DNA of 64,000 nucleotides from Nilaparvata lugens. Lineage: Eukaryota; Arthropoda; Insecta; Hemiptera; Delphacidae. The stretch lies in assembly GCF_014356525.2 (NCBI RefSeq), contig NC_052517.1, forward strand, positions 1 through 64,000, given 5' to 3'. The notes beneath the pieces are model-generated. The model was given only the letters and a program-made list of their open reading frames with translations, searched no databases and was not told the DNA's origin. Of the stretch, positions 34,944 to 44,557 are shown in pieces. Numbering within the stretch: position 1 is the first letter of the stretch; each line of letters starts with the position of its first letter. The position numbers and the translations under genes were made by a program.

Positions 34944-36373
34944 CTGACAGTGAGAGTCAACCTTGGAAGATATGCTCAAATTATTCTCTCAGTCAGATCT
35001 TACTTCAGCATCATGAAGCTCTAAGAACCCAATTCAACTTATACTGACAGATTAAGTGAATCAATCCCAGTCTAGTATAGATAAGAACTCTTTTGTAGAT
35101 GTGTAGATAAGAACTCTTTTGTAGATGTGCTAAATACTGACAGTGAGAGTCAACCTTGGAAGATATGCTCAATTATTCTCTCAGTCAGATCTTACTTCAG
35201 CATCATGAATCTCTAAGAACCCATTCAACTTATACTGACAGATTAAGTGAATCAATCCCAGTCTAGTATAGATAAGAAACTCTTTTGTAGATGTGTAGAT
35301 AAGAAACTCTTTTGTAGATGTGCTAAATACTGACAGTGAGAGTCAACCTTGGAAGATATGCTCAAATTATTCTCTCAGTCAGATCTTACTTCAGCATCAT
35401 GAATCTCTAAGAACCCAATTCAACTTATACTGACAGATTAAAGTGAATCAATCCCAGTCTAGTATAGATAAGAAACTCTTTTGTAGATGTGCTAAATACT
35501 GACAGTGAGAGTCAACCTTGGAAGATATGCTCAAATTATTCTCTCAGTCAGATCTTACTTCAGCATCATGAATCTCTAAGAACCCAATTCAACTTATACT
35601 GACAGATTAAAGTGAATCAATCCCAGTCTAGTATAGATAAGAAACTCTTTTGTAGATGTGCTAAATACTGACAGTGAGAGTCAACCTTGGAAGATATGCT
35701 CAAATATTCTCTCAGTCAGATCTTACTTCAGCATCATGAAGCTCTAAGAACCCAATTCAACTTATACTGACAGATTAAAGTGAATCAATCCCAGTCTAGT
35801 ATAGATAAGAAACTCTTTTGTAGATGTGTAGATAAGAAACTCTTTTGTAGATGTGCTAAATACTGACAGTGAGAGTCAACCTTGGAAGATATGCTCAAAT
35901 TATTCTCTCAGTCAGATCTTACTTCAGCATCATGAATCTCTAAGAACCCAATTCAACTTATACTGACAGATTAAAGTGAATCAATTCCAGTCTAGTATAG
36001 ATAAGAAACTCTTTTGTAGATGTGCTAAATACTGACAGTGAGAGTCAACCTTGGAAGATATGCTCAAATTATTCTCTCAGTCAGATCTTACTTCAGCATC
36101 ATGAATCTCTAAGAACCCAATTCAACTTATACTGACAGATTAAAGTGAATCAATCCCAGTCTAGTATAGATAAGAAACTCTTTTGTAGATGTGCTAAATA
36201 CTGACAGTGAGAGTCAACCTTGGAAGATATGCTCAAATTATTCTCTCAGTCAGATCTTACTTCAGCATCATGAATCTCTAAGATATAAGAACCCAATTCA
36301 ACTTATACTGACAGATTAAAGTGAATCAATCCCAGTCTAGTATAGATAAGAAACTCTTTTGTAGATGTGCTAA
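34944..36373 (+). repeat. Tandem array, eight units of 169-194 bases
   Basis: Units start CTGACAGTGAGAGTCAACC at 34944, 35137, 35330, 35499, 35669, 35863, 36032 and 36201. Spacing is about 169-170 or 193-194 bases. The longer units contain a second copy of a 24-base piece ending in CTCTTTTGTAGATGTG. Each unit contains CAGTCAGATCTTACTTCAGC. Only about two units are present in the right arm. Confidence 0.93.
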
Positions 36374-36767
36374 AACCCTATTACTCTTTAAGTTTCTCGT
36401 TCTAGAGTTAGTTGCAAGGATCTTTAAATGCAAGGATATTACTTTAAATGCAACCCTAAAATCTTTAAATGCAAAGTGAATCCATCTTTATACTGAGTGA
36501 ATCTGTTACATCTTTATACTGTAAAATTATAAAGTGATTGCAAATTGAATAATTCGGAGGGTACAAGAGAGTGTGATACACCCATCGTTTCTCTGTCTCT
36601 CGCATAAGCTTAAAGATTGTGCAAAAAATTCATCTATTTGAAATGCATTTCAAAAACAGATGGCCCCATGCGTTATCTTCTATTCTCGCTACTGCTTTTT
36701 CCTCTATTACGAAAGAGAAATCCAAAGTTCCTTTTTAATCCAGCCTTCCTATACTGCCAGTTGAAGT

Positions 36768-36892
36768 GAATCCATTCTGCTCCTCGGCACGGCCTTGTGA
36801 AGGTCGGGAGGGCGTTGCCCGGCCTTGAGTGAGTGAGCGACCGAGCGATGTCAGCTTGTGCGTACATCAAGCTATATATAAAACTACAACTA
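36768..36892 (+). promoter_or_regulatory. Candidate promoter-like block with TATA element
   Basis: CTATATATAAAAC at 36870-36882 is preceded by a GC-richer block with GGCCTTGTGAAGGTCG, GTGAGCGACCGAGCGATG and GTGCGTACAT. A related arrangement occurs at 41195-41400, ending in TATAAAAC. Two similar blocks upstream of TATA-like sites suggest element promoters, but no transcript start is visible. Confidence 0.3.
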
Positions 36893-37440
36893 TTGACAAC
36901 TGCTTTTTTCATATCATATGCACTTCAAAAAATATTTTCTCAGTCTATATTATGTAAATTCATTTATAATTGTATATAAGTGTAAAAAACCAGTATATAT
37001 TGTAATCTACACGAATAAAGCATTCTCTCATTAGCTTTATTTATTTATTAGATAGAGCGAACAATACAATAGTTGGAAAAGATAAAACAGGCTATTGCCC
37101 AAAACTTCTTCAATTTCCTGATTTTGTCACAAATTGTTCAAATATTATGTTCACTTCAATTTCAACATCAAATCTTCAATCTGAAACTATGAATCAGAAT
37201 GAAACAAAGAGTTTCAAATTTAGATAAATTGATAATGAAACTTTCGTTAAAACAAAAACTTCAAATATTCATACTGTTTTTGTTAAGAAGTTTGATGAAA
37301 CGTCTATAGCAATGATTAAACCTTTCCTTGTCTGTATGACATCTCAAGTAATTGAAGCATTTAATTTGTTACAAAATTTGGTTCTCAAGCACTATCACGG
37401 ATCTATCTAGTGACTATCTATCTATGAGCTTGAATTTTTC

Positions 37441-37576
37441 TTTTTTCATCTTGTCAAAGTCCATATAGGTAAATAAGTAAATGTGCTTAAATTTTAAACC
37501 ATTTTCAGCAAATACTAAATTAAATAAGAGATTTGTTTCTCCCCCCAGCACTGGGAGATATAATTAACATTCTTGC
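37441..37576 (-). pseudogene. Packaging-ATPase-like P-loop fragment, left copy
   Basis: On the minus strand one frame reads up to SPSAGG and the next continues ETNLLFNLVFAENGLKF, then a beta-strand-like HIYLFTYMDF. The order matches the Walker A region of FtsK/HerA-type packaging ATPases found in Maverick and adintovirus-like elements. The lysine of the GKT motif is replaced by Glu in this frame and a base shift precedes it. The fragment ends at a stop shortly after. A near-identical inverted copy lies at 46871-47005. The family call is by eye over about 45 residues. Confidence 0.45.
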
Positions 37577-37673
37577 ATTTTCTTTATTTGTAATTAATTT
37601 ATCAAAGTATTCCAAAAATGGCTATAGATATCCTCAGACCTATATCACTTGGGGTATCAGCTCTATTGATGTC

Positions 37674-38000
37674 TTAACAGTGAGAGGTCAATGATCTTTT
37701 ACATTTTTTATCTGCAATGTCATACAAGCATTTCCAAAGTTCATCGGTATTTGTAACAATAGTTGAGAAATCATTTGCACTACAATAATGTAGATGACCT
37801 GTATCTAGTATGTTCAATAATTCGAAAATCTCAGATAAAATTGGAAAATGTACATTTTCTGTTTTTGTTAACGCTAGATCATCGCCTTGGAATCCTGTTG
37901 AAAATTTAATATTTTTTGCAATAGAATCAAATTCATTGAATGAAATTGACATCAAGAGGCGAGTTAATTTTTTGAATTTAGCAAAGCTAAAACACTGCAT
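37674..38000 (-). CDS. Conserved element protein starting MQCFSFAKFKK (unknown function)
   Basis: A 108-codon frame with an ATG at 38000, acidic and without membrane segments. I do not recognise a domain. It is real by comparison: partial copies lie at 38085-38330 and 38555-38740 on the same strand, and a diverged homologue with the same start pattern (CFS-x2-KF, then ISF-x-EF) is readable at 54610-54455 in the second element. It lies directly upstream of the ATPase fragment in the same direction. The frame ends where the ATPase fragment's reading begins, so the two could once have formed one longer protein. Confidence 0.5.
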   Translation of the reverse strand: MQCFSFAKFKKLTRLLMSISFNEFDSIAKNIKFSTGFQGDDLALTKTENVHFPILSEIFELLNILDTGHLHYCSANDFSTIVTNTDELWKCLYDIADKKCKRSLTSHC

Positions 38001-38084
38001 GACCTAGATCAAGCTATGAACTATAATTGATAAGGTAGATTCCTTAGCTGTAACAGTTGTGTCTGAGGGGGCGTATCTCTTGAT

Positions 38085-38335
38085 AAAAATGGTCATAGAT
38101 ATCCTCAGACCTATATCACTGGGGGGTATCAGCTCTATTGATGTCTTAACAGAATGATCTAAGTTGATCTTTTACATTTTTTTTATCTGCAATGTCATAC
38201 AAGCATTTCCAAAGTTCATCGGAATTTGTAACAATAGTTGAGAAATCATTTGCACTACAATAATGTAGATGTCCTGTATCTAGTATGTCCAATAATTCGA
38301 AAATCTCAGATAAAATTGGAAAATGTGAGGGAAAA
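38085..38335 (-). repeat. Second partial copy of the CFS-KF gene
   Basis: About 250 bases match 37600-37860, starting with GATATCCTCAGACCTATATC. It has indels that break the frame. Confidence 0.75.
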
Positions 38336-38420
38336 AATAATTTCCCTGAGGAAAAAATTCTCTACTGTCAAATTAAAGTGAATGCTAAATGAGTGAATCC
38401 ATCTTTATACTGTAAAAAGT
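38325..38420 (+). repeat. TIR-derived fragment inside the element
   Basis: GAGGGAAAAAATAATTTCCC followed by CTACTGTCAAATTAAAGTGA is the block found in both terminal repeats (34810-34870 and 51545-51595). It lies between two copies of the CFS-KF gene. Confidence 0.75.
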
Positions 38421-38554
38421 GATTGGTTTGCTTTCCACCTGACAGTTAAGAAAAATTTCACAAATTCTAAAATTTTCTATGTGCTGTACAAACCGCAGGC
38501 GTTGCTTTTTAAGTGTGCTCTCCGAGAATATCTATAGTAAATTTAGTACGAACA

Positions 38555-38740
38555 AGCATTCCAAAAATGGCTATAGATATCCTCAGACCTATATCACTTG
38601 GGGTATCAGCTCTATTGATGTCTTAACAGAGAGAGGGCAATGATCTTTTACATTTTTTATCTGCAATGTCATACAAGCATTTCCAAAGTTCATCCAGAGG
38701 CGAGTTAATTTTTGCAAAGCTAAAACACTGCATGTCCTCG
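38555..38740 (-). repeat. Third partial copy of the CFS-KF gene
   Basis: Shares GATATCCTCAGACCTATATC through TTCCAAAGTTCATC with the other two copies and then jumps, by deletion, to the gene's start region (AAAACACTGCATG). Confidence 0.75.
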
Positions 38741-38746
38741 ATTAAG

Positions 38747-39742
38747 TTATGAACAATAAGGTAGGAATGTGCACTTAGCTGTAACACAGTTGTTTCTGAG
38801 GGGGGCGTATCTAATTGTAGACAGACAACATGTACGAGCTTTATGCAATCTCAGTGCATGCAAGCAATAAACACACTGTAATTCCTTTCCGTTGTAGAAG
38901 AATCCATAACGTGCAAAGTTTCTTTTCTGAGCATTCGTATACATAGACGCCAATTTCATACTTTGCATTCGATTGTTTTCGCACAAGAAATTATTTGTTT
39001 GATACATATTTTTAAACAGCAGAGAATTATAATGTTGAGCAGAGAATAATGCACACCTTCCATCGGGTCTATACTTATGTATCTTACATGCATCATAACA
39101 CCACGAAGTGGTGAAAAAGCTGAAATCGGGCTTGAGAAAGTCCTCCGGTATGCATTGTACGTTAGAATGCAATCTTCTCAAAAACTTTGCTTTCTCAGTT
39201 CCTTTTGTGAAAATTTTCTCATAACTTGCAAGGTAATCACGTATTAATGAGTCACTGTATTCTAAATCTCCATCTTCCCATTTTATTTTATGATAGTTAC
39301 GTTCCAGCCATGTTACGTCGTTAAACAATTTTGTAGTCAATTCCATCTTTGGAAATGGTGATTTGAAATGAAATACAGCATAATTATTGCACTCGTCAAC
39401 GATAGCAAGTTCTTTCACAATAATTTGATTACAAGTTTGTTTAAACCAGTGAAGATCAACCGTAGCAATTTTCGTAGGTGTCTGCTTTTGCACTCCTTTC
39501 TGTTCCTCTTCACGTATCTGTTCCTCCTCACGTTTCTGCTCCTCCACCTCCTCTTCCCCCTCCTCTCCCGACTTCTGGATTGGTGTACTACTCCTCCTTG
39601 GTTCATAATGGAAATTTGTTGATTCAATATCGTAAAGTAGCGACGACTGAGCTTTGTCCAAAATATCAGAATCAAGATCACACTGGATAGAGCGAGTTTG
39701 TGGCTTGTCCACCAAAATATCAGAACACAAAGAATAGGACAT
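38747..39742 (-). CDS. Maverick-element protein with BIR-like C-terminus
   Basis: A 331-codon frame with an ATG at 39742. Residues about 70-90 are a Glu/Arg-rich low-complexity segment, which explains the CT-rich DNA near 39500-39560. The middle carries TWLERNYHKIKWEDGDLEYS, then SWCYDACKIH and DGRCALFSAQHY. Near residues 270-300 is YTNAQKRNFARYGFFYNGKE followed by C-x2-C, which resembles the core of a BIR domain (inhibitor-of-apoptosis type). The expected final His and Cys are not clear. A broken homologue is at 55690-56720. It starts 39 bases from the polymerase fragment on the other strand. The function is inferred only; the BIR resemblance is weak. Confidence 0.55.
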   Translation of the reverse strand: MSYSLCSDILVDKPQTRSIQCDLDSDILDKAQSSLLYDIESTNFHYEPRRSSTPIQKSGEEGEEEVEEQKREEEQIREEEQKGVQKQTPTKIATVDLHWFKQTCNQIIVKELAIVDECNNYAVFHFKSPFPKMELTTKLFNDVTWLERNYHKIKWEDGDLEYSDSLIRDYLASYEKIFTKGTEKAKFLRRLHSNVQCIPEDFLKPDFSFFTTSWCYDACKIHKYRPDGRCALFSAQHYNSLLFKNMYQTNNFLCENNRMQSMKLASMYTNAQKRNFARYGFFYNGKELQCVYCLHALRLHKARTCCLSTIRYAPLRNNCVTAKCTFLPYCS

Positions 39743-39780
39743 GATTCCTGTTCAAAGGTAAAACTGATAATGGCTTACAT

Positions 39781-40215
39781 TTGGCGCAGTACACACCTTA
39801 TATAACCTGCAGTGATGCACTCTATCAACAAATTACTGAACTTCTCAATTTAACAGCACGTACTCCGGAGTACATATCATGTTATTTTCATAATTTCTCC
39901 GGTTTTGATTCGCATTTTATTCTGAAATCGCTCGGTAAATGTAAAAAAGAAATTTCCTGCATCGCGAATACGTCAGAGAGATTTTTGACACTTTCAGTAG
40001 GCAAAATTAAATTTTTAGATTCCTACAAGTTTATGTCTGAATCCTTGGAAGTATTGGTGCGTAATTTGGTAGAAAGTACAGACATGGAAAAGAAGTTGGG
40101 GAAAGAAAGTACATTGGAAAGAACTTCCTCCAATAGAATGATTTAACGCACACGCGAAGAATATCAACATGCACAAAGAGTGTTCTCAACATTCAATATT
40201 TTCATTACCTTTCAA
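39781..40215 (+). pseudogene. polB: Protein-primed family B DNA polymerase fragment (exonuclease region)
   Basis: The open part (39781-40146) contains FHNFSGFDSHFILKSLGK, the ExoII-type block of viral and organellar family B polymerases, then LSVGKIKFLDSYKFMSESLE, typical of the protein-primed branch found in Mavericks and adenovirus-like elements. After a stop at 40144, EEYQHAQRVFSTFNI matches the ExoIII neighbourhood, and an alternative frame holds LPPIE. The palm domain (SLYP, YGDTD) and the N-terminus are absent. The break at about 40230 coincides with insertion of a palindromic element. Non-functional. Confidence 0.78.
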
Positions 40216-40230
40216 CTCAATGCTCGAACA

Positions 40231-41021
40231 TTAACTCTGTGGGTAGATGACACAAGCTGATAAGTCATGATTTGTAAACTTTTCAGGAGAGCAATTTGAA
40301 AGTTTGGCATAGCTGCAAACATTATCTATAATATTTTTTCTTACCCATTTTACACTAATATAATCAGATGATCCTCGACTATTTAAATAGTCTTACCCAT
40401 TTTACACTAATATAATCAGCTGATCCTCGACTATTTAAATAGAAAATATCAAGGATAAAACAATTTATTTAAATTAACTATTGAGAATTTTTGCAAGTGA
40501 TATCAGAGATATCATGTTTTGCCATCTGCCAAATGTTTCAAATCACAATGTAACAGTATAGGGAATATCTTAAAAATCGATTTTATAGAAATTTGAATAT
40601 ATGTTTTAAAAATTAATTGATATTATTTACAAGTATTGATCAAGTTAACCAAACTTGAACTGTTTGCAAAGTTGTATGGGTTATGTAGTTCTCAATATGG
40701 GTTATTGATTTTCAGATTTTATAATAGCCTACCAGTACATACACTTATCAAATTTTGTCATCTTTTGATAATTGGATTATAATACAAACCGGTAGAAGAG
40801 TGTTGAGATATATGTACTTATCAATATTTGTCAACTTGGGGTTTGGAAGAAAATGCAGTATCAGGCTTAAGCAAGGTCTATATCTCAGCTATTTAAAAAG
40901 CTACAACATATTTAGTTATACCATCTTATAGATCTAATTTTTCTGAACACAACCATATGCATAACTCAATATGGTCAAAAATGTGACTTATCAACTTGTG
41001 TCATCTACCCACAGAACTAAA
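40231..41021. mobile_element. TIR element inserted in the polymerase gene
   Basis: Ends TTAACTCTGTGGGTAGATGA and a near-complement on the right share GTAGATGACACAAG and TGATAAGTCA. Inside, a 49-51-base unit (TCTTACCCATTTTACACTAA...) is tandemly duplicated at about 40341-40440. No protein is encoded. Confidence 0.7.
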
Positions 41022-41108
41022 GTTAATTAATTAATCATTACACTATCTAAAAGAAAAAATGGAATTTTCTATTAATTTGGAATAATACTTTGAATTCGCC
41101 TATTCAGA

Positions 41109-41153
41109 TCATCTATTTGAAATGAATTTTCAAAATGCATTTCAAATAGTTGA
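41109..41153. repeat. Short palindrome CATCTATTTGAAATG
   Basis: CATCTATTTGAAATGAATTT pairs with the mirror half ATTTCAAATAGTTGATG. A related sequence occurs at 36625-36655 in the left TIR. Confidence 0.6.
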
Positions 41154-41194
41154 TGTGAAAAAGTCATACAGATAAGAATGAATGGAATACCAAT

Positions 41195-41400
41195 CCAGCC
41201 ATGTGTACGATGTACACAAGACCTTGCAAGGTCGTGAATGAATGAAATGCATCACACCAGATGTGTAAGGGGCAACGCCCTCACTTCGCAACAAGGAAGG
41301 CAGAGCGTTGAGCCGACCTTGACACAGTGAGCGATCGCCCGATGTTGTCAGCTCATGCGTATGCTTGCGCGTGCGTACACACTTCATTCTATAAAACACA
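41195..41400 (+). promoter_or_regulatory. Candidate promoter-like block related to 36768-36892
   Basis: GC-richer sequence with ACCTTGCAAGGTCGTG, CAGTGAGCGATCGCCCGATG and GCGTACACAC ends in TCTATAAAACAC. It resembles the left-TIR block in motif order. Bases 41401-41770 beyond it are AT-rich with no gene seen. Confidence 0.3.
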
Positions 41401-41769
41401 TTTTAATTTTTCTTATCACTCAATGCAACTTGGAGAGTGTGGAGAGTTCTCTACACGTATACTAGTGTGATAGGTGAGTGAAAACTTTTTATAGAATAAC
41501 AAACTATTTTTTATTGATATATAACAAGTAAATTATGCGGTTAACAAAGTAGGTTATGTATATGCTGATATGCGATGCAATTGTCACCTTAACACAAAAC
41601 TTGTAAATTATAGATTCATACAACCTCAGCTGAGTGAAGTGGAGGAAACACAATACTTGAAAATTATAGATTATAATGAAAATATATGTAATGGCTTGTG
41701 CCAAAACTAAATACTTGAAAATTGTGATTTACAAGATATAGGTTATATTGCCGAAAGACGATGTAATGT

Positions 41770-42560
41770 CAAGTCCGAAAATTTGTTACAAGATTATTAA
41801 CAAAATAAGTAATAAGTAATATAATTATCATGATTTAAATTTTATGCATTTTAACAATGTTTATGTCAGTCATGCACTGATTAATATGTTTCACAAACAG
41901 TAACAATGATTTGCATTATCAAATTGCATTATTTGCATTAATAAATGATTTTCATTTTAAAAGTAATAATATCGTAAATTCATAAAATGTTAACTGAAAC
42001 CCTAAAAGTAAATCCGAAAATTTGTTACAAGATTATTAACAAAATAAGTAATAAGTAATATAATTATCATGATTAAAATTTTATGCATTTTAACAATGTT
42101 TATGTCAGTCATGTACTGATTAATATGTTTGACAAACAGTAACAATGATTTACATTTACTTTTAAAATTTTGGATGTCTTTGGAGGTCAAGATCTGCGTG
42201 AAACGTTCAGGTATGTAAACATCTGTTGTTCTCTGACCTGACAGCCGGATAACAAAATAACTTATAAGTAATAATAAAATTCATAAAATGTTAACTGAAA
42301 CCCTAAAAGTAAATCTGAAAATTTGTTACAAGATTATTAACAAAATAAGTAATAAGTAATATAATTATCATGATTTAAATTTTATGCATTTTAACAATGT
42401 TTATGTCAGTCATGTACTGATTAATATGTTTCACAAACAGTAACAATGATTTGCATTTACTTTTAAAATTTTGGATGTCTTTGGAGGTCAAGATCTGCGT
42501 GAAACGTTCAGGTATGTAAACATCTGTTGTTCTCTGACCTGACAGCCGGATCTTGAGCAC
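41770..42560 (-). repeat. Tandem copies of the 3' end of the OB-fold-like gene
   Basis: The last part of the gene at 42375-42560 and its 3' flank are repeated at 42001-42250 and, more truncated, at 41770-41940. GACCTGACAGCCGGAT and AATTTGTTACAAGATTATTA mark the units. The outer copies have coding sequence only for the C-terminal end. Confidence 0.85.
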
Positions 42561-43882
42561 CACGCGACGTCCATGTTGATTGCAGACCTCCCTCACGTCC
42601 TCAATAGGGTAAGGTGTACCCTCCATCAACTCTCTTAGAGGAGTCCAGGGTTTCGGGGTGTACCTATTGATGACGGTGAGGAAGTGCTCCTCGGGGAGAA
42701 TTTCATCCTCCTCCTGCTGTAACAACGTCATTATGGAGCTGTCCTCCTCATCCTCTTCCACCGCACGTTTCTGTTGAAAAATATTTCATTAGACTCTTAT
42801 TTGTTTCAGGTTATAAAATCATACAAGAGAGAGATCTTGCGCTCAACAGATTCACTACTCAAAACTGTGACTAATAACTCGCAAATTCTCTGACATGAGA
42901 GAGTGATCTTGCGCTCAACAGATTCACTACTCAAAAAATGTGAGTAATAACTTGGAAATTCTCTGACATAACTCTCAATTATCGGAAAAAATTTTTCACT
43001 TCATTACAATCAACATAAATGATTGCAGAAAACATAAATTAATCATTAATCATGCAAATTTTTGTTTCACACTCAAACAACAACTATTTTTCATATAAGT
43101 AATAAGTAATTTGTCATCAAAGTTATTGCAGAATAATATGATTGGATTTATAATAACAATATTATTCGAATTTCACGTTTCATTACTCATGCAAATTTTT
43201 GTTTCACACAAACAGTTTATGCATTATTCGAATCAGTAATTTGATATAGTAAGTAATATATATAAGTAATAACTCGGAAATTCTCCGATTACTTGAACTC
43301 AATTCAAATTGGTAGATAATTGAATTGTTTCATGCGTCATATTTAGTAAACAATACAACCATCGTGAGAATTTATCTGTGTTCGGATTGTTTTGATAGCA
43401 CAATTTGATAGCTCAGTCTTCGCTCACAGTATAAGAATCAGTAAATGCACACAAAAGATTTATAAATTCACATTTTATAAAGATTTTGTGTACATTACAA
43501 TAATAATTTTTTGTATGCTAACCTTTGATTGAGTGAGGACGCCAGGCTCCTCATCGTCGACAAACAGCCTCCTCTTGACAGACTGCTTGGGGGCAGGTAC
43601 CGATGTGAGGGCTGCTCGGCGTGGTGCCCAAGTAGCTTGCGGGAGAGGGCTGCTGTCTCCCACGATGATGCTGGAATCCTCATCTTGGACGAAGATCCCT
43701 TGTTTCTTCAAGGGATCTGAGGTTGAGGCTGAGGAGGAGGGGGCGCCAGAGGTGGAGGCGACAGCTGATGTTGTAGCCGTGCTGCGGCGCTTCTGCTGCT
43801 CCCAGAAGTTGAGTTCCCTCTCCGGAGGCGGGCTGTCTGGCAATAAGAATGAGGATGAGGATGCACGGTGTGACTTGTCCAT
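42375..43882 (-). CDS. OB-fold-like (ssDNA-binding-type) protein, two exons
   Basis: Exon 1 runs from the ATG at 43882 to 43523 (120 codons, Ser/Pro-rich and apparently disordered, ending in SVKRRLFVDDEEPGVL...). Exon 2 runs from 42770 to 42375. A GT donor at 43522 and a CAG acceptor at 42773-42771 keep the frame exactly. Exon 2 has an acidic start, then TPYPIEDVREVCNQHGRRVV and LKIRLSGQRTTDVYIPERF. This strand-rich pattern (Y-I-x-I, G-x-x-V-V, V-x-I/L-P-x-R-F) I associate with small OB-fold-like proteins common in hemipteran virus-like elements. A homologue is at 55060-55364. The role in DNA binding is inference. Confidence 0.55.
42771..43522 (-). other. Predicted intron of the OB-fold-like gene
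   Basis: Begins GTTAGC and ends TTTTCAACAG on the minus strand, phase 0. It contains a duplicated block GATCTTGCGCTCAACAGATT at 42835-42860 and 42906-42932. Not supported by RNA evidence. Confidence 0.5.
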
Positions 43883-43947
43883 GGTGTCGAGAAGCGCGTA
43901 CTAATAGCTCTCTAACGTGAATGATGATTTTCCACTGAGAAAAGCGA

Positions 43948-43954
43948 TTATATA
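43948..43954 (-). promoter_or_regulatory. Candidate TATA box of the OB-fold-like gene
   Basis: TATATAA on the minus strand lies about 70 bases upstream of the start codon at 43882. Confidence 0.35.
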
Positions 43955-44039
43955 GCAAGTCGTTTCTCTGTCTGTTGCATGCTTGTACGAGTGAGATAGA
44001 AACACAAAGGAGGCGTGTATCACAATTGGCGAACACTGC

Positions 44040-44555
44040 CGATACTCCCCAGAGCTTTAGCTCGAGGTCATTATTGATTGTAAGTGAAAATTTTTGTTAT
44101 ATTCTCATATTTTTGTGAAATAACACTAAATTGATTTATAATAATATATATTTAGTGTTACAGTTTGGTTACATTGTTTTTCCACAGCATTTTCTCACCT
44201 CACTACTCATAAGCAATTGTGCTCTCGTGAAGGAACCTTACCTGCATCTAGAAAATCATAGCCGAGGACCTACCTGAACCGAGTCGAGGAGCATATCCGA
44301 TTATTTCATTTCGTCAAATCAACACATGTAAGTTCATTTTTACTTAAATTTTTCTCCTCCTCCTCTCCTCGGAGGACAATTGTTCTCCTCCTCCTCCCCT
44401 CCGAGGACAAAAATTGTCCTTTGTCCTCCTCCTCCTCCTCCTCCACTCGTTTAGCAGGAAAGAAAAAATGAGAGAGGAATCAGGAGAAGGGGTGAGAGCT
44501 CAATGTCATGAGGATTGTCACAATAATTTTCTTTATTTTATAATTATTATACATA
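44040..44555. other. Non-coding, with CTCCTC repeats
   Basis: Bases 44350-44445 are a duplicated CTCCTCCTC-rich tract including GGAGGACAATTGTTCTCCTC. No gene seen. Confidence 0.5.
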
Positions 44556-44557
44556 CA

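Larger units (their letters stand above)
34556..37095 (+). repeat. Left terminal inverted repeat region of the Maverick-like element
   Basis: Pairs with 50345-51879 in inverted orientation. In order: terminal AGTAGCC block, CT-rich microsatellite (34630-34795), short ACTGTCAAATTAAAGTGAAT units (34848-34930), the 169/193-base array (34944-36373), then CGAGAAACTT-type sequence (36385-36430). A rearranged inner part contains GCGTTATCTTCTATTCTCGC, AGTATATATTGTAATCTACA and an inverted LINE-like tail. The left copy is longer because its tandem array has more units. Confidence 0.85.

Noticed and set aside
34554..34979. Arg/Gly- and Pro/Ser-rich frames
   Set aside because: They translate the CT-rich microsatellite of the left terminal repeat.
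34944..36373. CRISPR-like array of regularly spaced repeats
   Set aside because: Whole units repeat head to tail without unique spacers, and the host is a eukaryote.
38747..39742. OTU-type cysteine protease suggested by DGRCALFSA
   Set aside because: The OTU motif has the Cys directly followed by Leu-Phe; here an extra residue intervenes, and no matching catalytic His block is evident.
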